A stretch of 64,000 nt of DNA from Bog-159 sp049511415. GTDB lineage: Bacteria; Acidobacteriota; Terriglobia; Bryobacterales; Bryobacteraceae. The stretch is taken from assembly GCA_049511415.1 (NCBI GenBank), contig JBEKYC010000019.1, positions 34,367 through 98,366 of the forward strand, in the 5' to 3' direction. This document shows positions 42,163-50,472 of this stretch, piece after piece (position 1 is the first letter of the stretch; each line of letters begins with the position of its first letter). The notes beneath the pieces were generated by a model, which saw only the letters and a program-made list of their open reading frames with translations, had not been told where the DNA came from and made no database searches. The translations under genes were made by a program, and so were the position numbers.

Positions 42163-43581
42163 ATGCTTAATGGAATCGAGCTGCGACACGCCGGTATGAT
42201 GATTCTGTTCACGGCGGCCGCGGTAGCCCGTGCACAGACCTTCACGGTGTTGGATGACTTTGTTGGTACGAACGGCGCGGAGCCGTTTTATATGTCGATG
42301 GTACAAGGGCTCGATGGCAACCTCTACGGCACGACGTCGGGCGGCGGTCCAAAGTACGGCGGCATCGTCTTCAAAGTCACCCCCGAGGGGTCGCTGACCA
42401 CCGTGTATAACGCTTGTCCGCAGCTAGGTTGCCTGCAAGGGTATGGGCTCTCCAGCGGGTTAGCCCTGGCCACGGACGGCAACTTCTACGGTTTCACCGA
42501 GGACGGGGGCGTCTACAACTACGGCGTGATCTACAGGATTACGCCAGCCGGTAAATGGACCACGCTGCATAGCTTCAACGGAGCCGACGGTGTGGGAGAG
42601 TATTCCGTGCTCGTCCAGGGTACCGACGGAAGTCTCTATGGGGTTACCCCGGGCGGAGGAGCCAACGGTTTTGGCACGGCCTTCAAGATCACGTTGCGTG
42701 GTGTCTTTACGACGTTATATAGTTTCTGCGCCCAAACCGGCTGCGCCGATGGAGAGGCTCCCTATGCCGGGCTAGTGCAGGCCAGAGACGGCAACTTCTA
42801 TGGGACAACGCTGGTTGGAGGCGCCTATAACTACGGTACGGTTTTTAAGATGACGCCCGGTGGCGGAATTACAACGCTGTATAGTTTCTGCAGCCAGCCC
42901 GAATGCACCGATGGCTACGCGCCTCACTCGCCGCTGGTCGAGGGCAGCGACGGGAACCTCTACGGCACTACTGTGGTTGGCGGCACCGGTGGGGGCACCG
43001 CCTTTCGCATAACGACCAGTGGCACAATGACCACACTCTACACTTTCTGCGACCTCTGTAGCGCCGGGGGCGCCCCCGTGTCCGGTCTCGTCCAAGGCAC
43101 GGACGGGAACTTCTACGGCACCACTGTCCCACCCTTCGGCGCGCCTCCCCCATATGGCGCGATCTTCCGGATGACTCCCAACGGGGAGGTCACGTTCATG
43201 CACGGCTTCAACGGAACTGACGGATCCTTGCCGTACGGCGGCTTAGTCCAGGCAACCGACGGCAAGTTTTATGGCACGACCAACATTGGGGGCCCGTCTA
43301 CGCGCCCGTACGGCACTATTTACAGCCTCGCTATGGGTCTTGGGCCGTTCGTCACCAGCGTGCCCGGCGTCGGCTCGGTTGGCGAACCTGTGAAGATATT
43401 GGGGACCGATTTGACAGGCGCCACAGCGGTTACCTTCAACGGGATCGCCGCTCCCTACACCGTAATCTCAGCCACCGAAATCTCGACCTACGTGCCGCCA
43501 GCCGCGACCACTGGCAAGGTCACCGTCACGACTCCGAACGGTACCCTCGTTAGCAACGCGGACTTCCGTGTGAGGGAGTGA
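42163..43581 (+). CDS. Secreted GloVer-repeat protein with C-terminal IPT/TIG domain
   Basis: 472 residues from ATG 42163; a signal peptide (GMMILFTAAAVARAQ) supports this start over an upstream in-frame ATG at 42130. At least seven repeats of about 60-70 residues follow the scheme GLVQGTDGNFYGTT-x-GG-x-GTVFKMTPGG-x-TTLYSFC, the choice-of-anchor GloVer type that probably folds as a beta-propeller. The last ~90 residues (VTSVPGVGSVGEPVKILGTDL...ATAVTFNG...VTTPNGTLVSNADF) are an IPT/TIG immunoglobulin-like domain. Likely extracellular; role unknown. Confidence 0.88.
   Translation: MLNGIELRHAGMMILFTAAAVARAQTFTVLDDFVGTNGAEPFYMSMVQGLDGNLYGTTSGGGPKYGGIVFKVTPEGSLTTVYNACPQLGCLQGYGLSSGLALATDGNFYGFTEDGGVYNYGVIYRITPAGKWTTLHSFNGADGVGEYSVLVQGTDGSLYGVTPGGGANGFGTAFKITLRGVFTTLYSFCAQTGCADGEAPYAGLVQARDGNFYGTTLVGGAYNYGTVFKMTPGGGITTLYSFCSQPECTDGYAPHSPLVEGSDGNLYGTTVVGGTGGGTAFRITTSGTMTTLYTFCDLCSAGGAPVSGLVQGTDGNFYGTTVPPFGAPPPYGAIFRMTPNGEVTFMHGFNGTDGSLPYGGLVQATDGKFYGTTNIGGPSTRPYGTIYSLAMGLGPFVTSVPGVGSVGEPVKILGTDLTGATAVTFNGIAAPYTVISATEISTYVPPAATTGKVTVTTPNGTLVSNADFRVRE
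42300..43330 (+). repeat. Coding repeats of the GloVer type
   Basis: About seven diverged units of roughly 130-200 bp, each encoding a D-G-N-(L/F)-Y-G-T-T strand followed by an F-K-(M/V)-T-P strand. They are diverged enough at DNA level that recent slippage is unlikely. Confidence 0.7.
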
Positions 43582-43846
43582 GTCAGCATGGTCCCCGCTG
43601 CTATTACGGCAAAACTGGGCACGGCCGGCTGGTTCGCCTTGACTTTCACGGACGAAAGGAAGTGCCAACCAGCACCTGTCACGCCATTCTGAAAGCTGCG
43701 GGAATTAAGCGTGGCGCCTGTATCAGGCCAAGTGGGGGATGGCCGAGCATGTTCATCTTCTGGAGGAGCAAGGCATGCCTGTGCCGGCCCCCAACGCGCG
43801 GCCCCGCGTGATCATCGAAAACGCCCCGGCGCCAACGCCAGTCTGA
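43578..43846 (+). pseudogene. Possible hicAB toxin-antitoxin remnant
   Basis: Two short fragments in different frames. From ~43630 the frame reads VRLDFHGRKEVPTSTCHAILKAAGIKRG, like the C-terminal end of a HicA mRNA interferase. From ~43718 another frame reads LYQAKWGMAEHVHLLEEQGMPVPAPNARPRVIIEN and stops at 43844-43846, like a HicB antitoxin C-terminus. Between them nearly all of HicB is missing. Calls rest on short motifs only. Confidence 0.4.
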
Positions 43847-43950
43847 TCGCCCGGCCCGCAGCGAGCCATGCGTGGCCTTTGCTATCCTTGTCCTTAGCAT
43901 CATCTTCCGCCCGTCTGCCTGCGCGTGACGTGTGCTTCGAAGGAGTTTCC

Positions 43951-45150
43951 ATGCAGTCTCGCCGTATTTTCATCGGCAAAGTGGCCAGCGGTCTGGCGGG
44001 CGCCATCGCCGCGCCCAATATGCTTTCCGCCAGCGACCGCATCCGCCTGGGCATCATCGGCGCGGGCGACCGCGGCAGCCAGATCATGCGCGAGGCGATC
44101 GCCTGCCCTAACACCGAATTCGCGGGCATCGCCGACATCTACACGCGCCGCCTGGAAGACGCCCGCGCCATCGCGCCGGACGCCAAAACGTACCTCGACT
44201 ACCGCCATCTGCTGGACGATAAATCCATCGACGCCGTGCTGATCGCCACGCCGCAACATCTGCACTGCGAGCACTTCACAGCCGCGCTGGATGCCGGCAA
44301 GCACGTCTACCAGGAAAAGACCATGGCGTTCAGCGTGGACCACGCCAAACGCATGCGCGCCGCCTATCAGCACGCCGGCCGCCGCACCGTGCAGATCGGC
44401 CATCAGGCCTGCTCCTCCGGCCAGGTCGCTGACGCGGTCAACTTCCTGCAAACCGGCAACGTCGGCAAGATCACGGCGATCCACGCGCACATGTACCGCA
44501 ACACACCCCACGGCAAACCGCAGTGGTCGCGGCCGTTGTTTCCGGACATGACTCCGGAAAATATCATCTGGAAGGCTTTCCTCGGCGAAGCTCCCGCGCA
44601 CGACTTCGATCCCAACCGCTACCTCAACTGGCGCTTCTTCTGGGATTATTCCGGTGGCAACGTCTACGAGAACATGTGCCATCAACTGGCCTTTTGGTAC
44701 AAGGTGCTGGGGCTGAAGATCGCGCATACGGCCAACATGGTGGGCGGCGTCTATCTGTGGAAAGACGGCCGCGAGGTGCCGGATACCATGAACGTTACCC
44801 TGGAACATTCCGAGGAGATCCTGTTTTCCTGGGATTCGGGTTTCGGTAACAATCAGCTCGGCAGCACCGAAGACGTGCTGGGCGCCGACGGCACCATCTC
44901 CAAGAGCCAGCAGATCCGCTACCTGCCGCAAAAGGTCAACCGTCCCGACGGCGCGGAGATGATGGGATCCACGCGCACCGCGCCCAACGCGCACATGGCC
45001 AATTTCCTCGATTGCGTCCGTAACGGCAAGGAACCTAATTGCCCGTTCGAACTGGGTTACCGCGTCTCCATCGCCTGCCGCATGGCGGTTGAGAGTTTCC
45101 GTAACCAGCGCCCCGTCCGCTGGGACGCAGCCAGCGAAGAGATCGTTTAA
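43951..45150 (+). CDS. Gfo/Idh/MocA family oxidoreductase with Tat-like leader
   Basis: 399 residues from ATG 43951, behind AAGGAG. An SRRIFIGKVASGLAGAI leader resembles a Tat signal. The Rossmann fold shows RLGIIGAGDRGSQIM and the family motif VLIATPQHLHCEHFTAALDAGKHVYQEKTMA with the conserved E-K. It uses NAD(P) on an unknown sugar or polyol; such exported members are numerous in Acidobacteriota and Bacteroidetes. Acyl-CoA dehydrogenase follows after six bases. Confidence 0.88.
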   Translation: MQSRRIFIGKVASGLAGAIAAPNMLSASDRIRLGIIGAGDRGSQIMREAIACPNTEFAGIADIYTRRLEDARAIAPDAKTYLDYRHLLDDKSIDAVLIATPQHLHCEHFTAALDAGKHVYQEKTMAFSVDHAKRMRAAYQHAGRRTVQIGHQACSSGQVADAVNFLQTGNVGKITAIHAHMYRNTPHGKPQWSRPLFPDMTPENIIWKAFLGEAPAHDFDPNRYLNWRFFWDYSGGNVYENMCHQLAFWYKVLGLKIAHTANMVGGVYLWKDGREVPDTMNVTLEHSEEILFSWDSGFGNNQLGSTEDVLGADGTISKSQQIRYLPQKVNRPDGAEMMGSTRTAPNAHMANFLDCVRNGKEPNCPFELGYRVSIACRMAVESFRNQRPVRWDAASEEIV

Positions 45151-45156
45151 CGACTC

Positions 45157-46299
45157 ATGGATTTCGAATACACGCCCGAGCAGATCCAACTCCGCAAATC
45201 CGTGCGCGAATTCGCCCAGGCGGAAATCACGCCGCACGTCATGGAATGGGACGAAGCACAGATCTTCCCCATGGAGGTGATCCGCAAGCTGGGCAAGCTT
45301 GGCTACATGGGATCCATCTTTCCGGAGGAGCTGGGCGGCGCCGGGCTGGGCTATATCGAATACAGCATCATCATCGAAGAACTCTCGCGCGTGGATGGCT
45401 CGGTCGGGATTATCTTGGCCGCGCACACATCGCTGTGCAGCAATCACATCTACAAGGCGGGCACCGAGGAACAGCGCCAGCGATATATTCCACGCCTGGC
45501 GTCCGGCGAATGGATCGGCTGCTGGTCCCTGACGGAGCCCGAGGCCGGCTCCGACGCCGCCGGCACCCGCACCAAGGCCAGCCTCGAAAACGGCTGCTGG
45601 GTGCTCGACGGCGCCAAGACGTTCACCACCAACGCGCATTACGCCAACGTCTGCGTGGCCATGGCGGTCACCGATCGCACCGCCGCGCAGCACGGCATCT
45701 CCGCGTTCATCATCGAGCAGGGCAGCGCCGGGTTTCGTCCAGGAAAAAAGGAAAACAAGCTGGGCCTACGCGCCAGCGCCACCGGCGAAGTGATCTTCGA
45801 AAACTGCCGCATCCCGCCCACGCAACTGCTGGGCAAGCGCGGCGAAGGCTTCGTCGATAGCCTGAAGGTGCTCGATGGCGGGCGCGTGTCGATTGCCGCG
45901 CTGTCCATCGGGATGGCGCAAGGCGCTTACGACGCCGCGCTGCACTACTCCAAATTGCGCCACCAATTCAGCCGCCCGATCTCCGAGTTTCAAGCCATCC
46001 AGCACAAGCTGGTTGATATGGCCACCGACATCGATGCCGCGCGCCTGCTGAACTATCGCGCTGCCTGGATGCTGGATCACGGCCGGCGCGTCACCAAGGA
46101 ATCCGCCATGGCCAAGCTGTTCGCTTCCGAGGCCGCCGTGCGCATCGCCAACGAAGCCGTGCAAATTCACGGCGGGTATGGTTTCATCAAGGACTATCCG
46201 GTGGAGAAGTTCTATCGCGACGTGAAGCTTTGCACGATCGGCGAAGGCACCAGCGAGATCCAGCGCCTGGTGATTGCACGGCAACTTCTGAAAAGCTGA
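45157..46299 (+). CDS. Acyl-CoA dehydrogenase
   Basis: 380 residues, FAD enzyme. Motifs include FPEELGGAGLGYIEYSIIIEELSRVD, the FAD/substrate segment CWSLTEPEAGSDAAG, and the C-terminal signature QIHGGYGFIKDYPVEKFYRDVKLCTIGEGTSEIQRLVIARQLL. The catalytic Glu of short-chain enzymes is expected in the RDVKL...GEGTSEI stretch. It oxidises acyl-CoA in fatty or branched-chain amino-acid breakdown. Its stop overlaps the meaB-like start, and that partner hints at a propionyl/methylmalonyl route. Confidence 0.92.
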   Translation: MDFEYTPEQIQLRKSVREFAQAEITPHVMEWDEAQIFPMEVIRKLGKLGYMGSIFPEELGGAGLGYIEYSIIIEELSRVDGSVGIILAAHTSLCSNHIYKAGTEEQRQRYIPRLASGEWIGCWSLTEPEAGSDAAGTRTKASLENGCWVLDGAKTFTTNAHYANVCVAMAVTDRTAAQHGISAFIIEQGSAGFRPGKKENKLGLRASATGEVIFENCRIPPTQLLGKRGEGFVDSLKVLDGGRVSIAALSIGMAQGAYDAALHYSKLRHQFSRPISEFQAIQHKLVDMATDIDAARLLNYRAAWMLDHGRRVTKESAMAKLFASEAAVRIANEAVQIHGGYGFIKDYPVEKFYRDVKLCTIGEGTSEIQRLVIARQLLKS

Positions 46300-47045
46300 T
46301 GACCGATTGGGCGCGCAAGATTGCGGAAGGCGATGCGCGCGCGCTGGCCCGCGCCGCCACGGGGATCGAGAATCGCGATCCGCAGGCGCTGGCTGTGTTG
46401 GACGAAGTACGCCCGCGCGCCGGGCACGCCGTGGTGGTCGGAATCACGGGCGCGCCAGGCGCGGGCAAGAGCACGCTGGTCGACGCGCTGGCGCGTGAGA
46501 TTCGCCGCCAGGGACGCACCGCCGGCATCATCGCCGTAGACCCCAGCAGTCGCCGCACCGGTGGCGCTATCCTCGGAGATCGCATCCGCATGCTGGATCA
46601 TCATGCCGATCCCGGCATCTTCATACGCTCCATGGCCACGCGCGGCACATCCGGCGGACTGGCCGCCGCCACGCGCGATCTGGCGACGCTGCTGGACGCC
46701 GCGGGCAAGGATTACGTCATAATCGAAACCGTCGGCGTGGGTCAGGATGAAATTGAAATCGCAGCTGTAGCGCAGGTCACCGTAGTCGTGCTGGTGCCCG
46801 GCATGGGCGACGACGTACAAGCCCTCAAAGCCGGCATCATGGAGATCGCCGACATCTTCGTGATCAACAAATCCGACCAGCCGGGCGCGGCGCAAACCGA
46901 ACACGAGATCCAAGCCATGCTGGGCCTGTCGCAAAATGGACCCCGGCCCAAAATCATCCGTACCATCGCGGCGAACGGCGCCGGCGTGCCGGCCCTGATC
47001 GACGCGCTAAATTCGCCCGCGCACCCAAAGGAGTTACCCATTTGA
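46299..47045 (+). CDS. meaB: Methylmalonyl-CoA mutase-associated GTPase MeaB (short form)
   Basis: 248 residues. The P-loop is GITGAPGAGKSTLVDALA, followed by IIAVDPSSRRTGGAILGDRIRM, MATRGTSGGLAAATRDL, IIETVGVGQDEIEIA and the G4 NKSD motif. MeaB proteins load and protect B12-dependent methylmalonyl-CoA mutase. It ends soon after GVPALIDAL, lacking most of the C-terminal dimerisation extension of typical ~320-residue members. ATG 46299 overlaps the previous stop; its own stop overlaps mtnP's TTG. No mutase gene is in the window. Confidence 0.88.
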   Translation: MTDWARKIAEGDARALARAATGIENRDPQALAVLDEVRPRAGHAVVVGITGAPGAGKSTLVDALAREIRRQGRTAGIIAVDPSSRRTGGAILGDRIRMLDHHADPGIFIRSMATRGTSGGLAAATRDLATLLDAAGKDYVIIETVGVGQDEIEIAAVAQVTVVVLVPGMGDDVQALKAGIMEIADIFVINKSDQPGAAQTEHEIQAMLGLSQNGPRPKIIRTIAANGAGVPALIDALNSPAHPKELPI

Positions 47046-47902
47046 CAGCAGAAATTGGAATCATCGGCGGCAGCGGCCTCTACTCGATGGCGGGTTTTGA
47101 CGCGGAAGAGGAATTGGTCATCGAGACGCCGTTCGGCGCGCCTTCGGATAACCTGGTTACCGGCAAGCTGGCCGGACGCCACGTCGCGTTTCTGGCGCGG
47201 CATGGCCGCGGCCATCGCATCTCACCCTCGGAGCTGAACTTTCGCGCCAACATCTACGCGATGAAATCGCTGGGCGTGGAGCGCATCCTGTCGCTCAGCG
47301 CCGTCGGCTCGCTCAAAGAGGAACACCAGCCGCTCGATTTCGTGATCCCCGATCAGTTTGTGGACCGCACTCGCGGCCGCATCTCCACATTCTTCGGTGA
47401 GGGACTTGTGGCCCACATCGGCTTCGCCGACCCCATCTGTCCGCAGCTTGCCGAGGTCGTCAGCCTGGCGTGCGCGGAAGCCGGGGTTACCGCCAAGAAG
47501 GGTGGCACGTACCTCTGCATGGAAGGCCCGGCGTTCTCCACGCGCGCCGAGTCGAGCCTCTACCGAGGTTGGGGCATGGACGTCATCGGCATGACCAACC
47601 TGCAGGAGGCCAAGCTGGCGCGCGAGGCCGAGATCTGCTACGTTACGATCGCCATGGTCACCGATTACGATTGCTGGCATCCGGATCACGACGCCGTCAC
47701 GGTAACCGACATCATCGCCAACCTGACGAGGAACGCCGAGAACGCCCGCAAAGTGGTGTCCGCCGCCGTGGCGGCCATGCCCGCCGCGCGCACCTGCAAG
47801 TGCGGATCGTCGCTGGCGCATGCCATCATTACCGACCGCCAACTGGTGCCGGAAACTACCCGGCGCAAACTGGATCTGATCGTTGGCAAGTACTTCCTGT
47901 AA
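47042..47902 (+). CDS. mtnP: S-methyl-5'-thioadenosine phosphorylase
   Basis: 286 residues of the PNP/MTAP family, splitting methylthioadenosine into adenine and methylthioribose-1-phosphate in methionine salvage. Signatures are IGIIGGSGLYSM, FLARHGRGHRISPSELNFRANIYAMKSLGVERILSLSAVGSL, LCMEGPAFSTRAES and VIGMTNLQEAKLAREAEICY. The start is TTG at 47042, overlapping meaB's TGA. It is slightly overlapped by the next gene. Confidence 0.92.
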   Translation: MTAEIGIIGGSGLYSMAGFDAEEELVIETPFGAPSDNLVTGKLAGRHVAFLARHGRGHRISPSELNFRANIYAMKSLGVERILSLSAVGSLKEEHQPLDFVIPDQFVDRTRGRISTFFGEGLVAHIGFADPICPQLAEVVSLACAEAGVTAKKGGTYLCMEGPAFSTRAESSLYRGWGMDVIGMTNLQEAKLAREAEICYVTIAMVTDYDCWHPDHDAVTVTDIIANLTRNAENARKVVSAAVAAMPAARTCKCGSSLAHAIITDRQLVPETTRRKLDLIVGKYFL

Positions 47903-49049
47903 CGAGCGCGCCGCGCAGTTGCTCGACCTCTGCCTGCGAGGCACAGCATGGCCGCGCGAGCTGCTGCGCTCGCTTGCGACCGACGAGTGTTCCGGCGCGC
48001 TGTTCCGGGTAGTGGCGGAAGGCCTGGCGGATCGCTTTGATCCCGCGCTGTGCGATACCTACGCCGAGTTATTCGCGCAGGCGATCGCGCCCGGCGAGAG
48101 CGCGGCCCTTGTCGATCGCTACCGGCGCGTGCGCATCCCCCGGCAAATAGCCGGCGAACCGCGCGTCATCTTCGTGCTGTCGCGCGTGACGCTGGGGGCC
48201 GACGTGGCGGTTACCAGCGTGCTTCTGGATGCCGCCAAACGCCGCTTTCCACAGGCCTCCATCTACCTGGCCGGCCCGCGCAAGAACTGGGAGCTTTTCG
48301 CGGCCGATCCGCGCATTCTGCATCTGCCGGTGAACTATCGCCGCGGCACGTTACGAGAACGGCTGGCCGCCGGGCTGGAACTGCGCGAAGCTCTAGCGCA
48401 GCCCGATAGCATCGTGGTGGATCCGGATTCGCGCCTCACGCAGCTTGGCCTGCTGCCGGTGTGCCCGGAGGAACGCTATTACTTCTTCGAGAGCCGCGGG
48501 TTCGGCGGCGCCGGCGGAGATCCCCTGCCGATGGTGACCCGGCACTGGGCCGAGCAGACATTCGGCATAGCGGACGCAGCCGCGTTCGTAGCCGTGCCGC
48601 CATCCGCCATGCCCGCGGGCGGGATCGCAGTCAGCCTTGGAGTAGGCGAGAATCCCGCCAAACGCATCGCCGATCCCTTCGAATCCGAACTGCTGCAGCT
48701 TCTCTCTGGTATCGGCAAGCCTTTGATTGTCGATCTGGGCGCCGGCGGCGAAGAAGCCGCGCGCGTGGAACGGGCCATCGCGGCTTCCGGTGCGCGGGTG
48801 GAAACCTGGCGCGGAACGTTCGCGGGCTTTGCATCGATCGTCGCGAACAGCGGTCTCTACGTCGGCTACGATTCCGCCGGCCAGCACGTGGCGGCCGCTT
48901 GCGGCATACCGCTCGTCAGCATCTTCGCCGGCTTCCCCTGCGAGCGCATGTTCCAGCGCTGGCGTCCGCGTGGACAAGTGATCCGCGTGGACGATCCGGA
49001 TCCGGCGCGCGTGCTCGATCGGGTGCGGCTTACCTTACCGGAAATGTAA
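47883..49049 (+). CDS. Glycosyltransferase family 9-like protein
   Basis: 388 residues. The C-terminal half has the GT9/ADP-heptose-transferase pattern: GVGENPAKRIADPFESELL, PLIVDLGAGGEEAARVERAI, then GLYVGYDSAGQHVAAACGIPLVSIFAGFP (nucleotide-sugar-binding end). The N-terminal region is helical with RVIFVLSRVTLGADVAVTSVLL. The TTG start overlaps mtnP by 20 bases, and the 3' end overlaps the convergent VWFA gene by 20 bases. Probably adds a sugar to an envelope glycan; acceptor unknown. Confidence 0.72.
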   Translation: MASTSCNERAAQLLDLCLRGTAWPRELLRSLATDECSGALFRVVAEGLADRFDPALCDTYAELFAQAIAPGESAALVDRYRRVRIPRQIAGEPRVIFVLSRVTLGADVAVTSVLLDAAKRRFPQASIYLAGPRKNWELFAADPRILHLPVNYRRGTLRERLAAGLELREALAQPDSIVVDPDSRLTQLGLLPVCPEERYYFFESRGFGGAGGDPLPMVTRHWAEQTFGIADAAAFVAVPPSAMPAGGIAVSLGVGENPAKRIADPFESELLQLLSGIGKPLIVDLGAGGEEAARVERAIAASGARVETWRGTFAGFASIVANSGLYVGYDSAGQHVAAACGIPLVSIFAGFPCERMFQRWRPRGQVIRVDDPDPARVLDRVRLTLPEM

Positions 49050-50460
49050 GCGAACCTGCCTGGTTCGTATTTTGATCCAGGATTACGACACGCATCCGCG
49101 CGACGCCGGTGGCGAGCGGGTGGTCCAATGCTAAGGAAAGGCCGTCCTTCATAGCCTTGTCGTGTTGCTCCCCATTCAGTTCCAGGTTCACACTCGACAC
49201 ACTCGGATCACCGGGCGGACGCAGCCGCAGCCCCGCGCCCGCCTGCTCCGCGGAGCCGCGATCGGAGAGCAGCAACGTCAATGCGCCCACAAATTTGCCA
49301 TGCTCCTCGCGCAACAGCAGATCCGATGCTTCCACATGAATGACCACATGCACGGCGGTCCCGGTTGGCGACGTTTCAATGCGCAGGCCGATATCCGCGG
49401 CGTCGGAAGGTTTCTCGTAAGCCGACATCAGCGCGTCCTTCTGCCGCGCCTCCGCGGAGCGCGAATCCGGCAAGGCGTAATACCGCCCCCGCGCCTGTAG
49501 CTTGACACCCTTCCGCTCACAGGTAATGCGAATCTTGTGGAACTTATTGTCCCAATTGCCCGCCGCTGGAGCGTAGGCGATCGCGTAGGTATGGGCGGCA
49601 TTTTCAGCGACTGCCTGCAACACCGTGCGGATGTCTTCGAGGTAAAAGCAGCGGCCCCCGGTCAGTAGAGCCATCTGTTCCAGGTCGTAGCTGGTGGTCG
49701 GTTGCGGCACTCCGCTCTGGAAGTCCGGATTCACCGCCACGCCATCATGCTCCAGCGTCACCGCCGTGTGCGCGACATAAAGCCCGCACCCGACCCAATC
49801 GCCGCTACAGGGAAGCGAGTTGGTGATACTCGGCACTCCGTTCGTGATCCAAATGATGTCCCGCCGGCCGGGCAGGCCGGCCAACTGGTTCGACAGCAAT
49901 TCGAGCTGATGGTAGGCCCGCTTCGTTCCCTCTTCGCGATCCACGCCCGCCGGCCGGGCGAGGTTGGCATTCATCACTTTGTCGAGATCCGTGCCAAGTG
50001 TCGCGCGCCAGTCATCGCCGCCTGGCGAGCCAATGGCGTGGATCGGAACCAAATCGCCATCCAGATTCAACACGTAAAAATATACGGGCTCTTCCGGCCC
50101 GATGAGCGGAACCGATTTGGCGAGCTTATGCAGGACGTCGAGCCAGTTGGGCCTGGCTTCGTTCATCAGATCCAGGAGTATCGCCACCGAACGTGGCATG
50201 CGTCCCCCAGGGCGGTTTGTGTATTCGTGGGGGCCCACCGGCTCCGCCGCCCTCGGCGCGGGGCGGCGAAACAGGACGACAGTTTGCGACCTGCCCTGAT
50301 CCACAACCTTGAAATCGCCGGCGCTCAGATCGTCAACGGGCTGACCATTGGGATCGAGGGCCACCGGATATAGATAAACCAACTGGGGCGGCGCGCCGGC
50401 TTGTGCCCACAGCCCGGCCGCCAGAGCAGGCGCGAGCATCATTCCGCGGGGCCCCCACAT
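49030..50460 (-). CDS. VWFA-related acidobacterial secreted protein, copy 1
   Basis: 476 residues. A short hydrophobic leader (MMLAPALAAGLWAQ) precedes YLYPVALDPNGQPVDDLSAGDFKVVDQGRSQTVVLFRR, the N-terminal module of TIGR03436-type VWFA-related proteins. A VWA-like fold follows (RSVAILLDLMN, GRRDIIWITNGVPS, LEQMALLTGGRCFYLEDI, YAIAYAPAAGNWDNKFHKIRI) with a C-terminal beta domain. The classical MIDAS DxSxS is replaced by LDLMNE. It neighbours a close paralogue, likely its duplicate. Confidence 0.85.
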   Translation of the reverse strand: MWGPRGMMLAPALAAGLWAQAGAPPQLVYLYPVALDPNGQPVDDLSAGDFKVVDQGRSQTVVLFRRPAPRAAEPVGPHEYTNRPGGRMPRSVAILLDLMNEARPNWLDVLHKLAKSVPLIGPEEPVYFYVLNLDGDLVPIHAIGSPGGDDWRATLGTDLDKVMNANLARPAGVDREEGTKRAYHQLELLSNQLAGLPGRRDIIWITNGVPSITNSLPCSGDWVGCGLYVAHTAVTLEHDGVAVNPDFQSGVPQPTTSYDLEQMALLTGGRCFYLEDIRTVLQAVAENAAHTYAIAYAPAAGNWDNKFHKIRITCERKGVKLQARGRYYALPDSRSAEARQKDALMSAYEKPSDAADIGLRIETSPTGTAVHVVIHVEASDLLLREEHGKFVGALTLLLSDRGSAEQAGAGLRLRPPGDPSVSSVNLELNGEQHDKAMKDGLSLALDHPLATGVARMRVVILDQNTNQAGSLTFPVR

Positions 50461-50472
50461 GGCGCCACCAGA

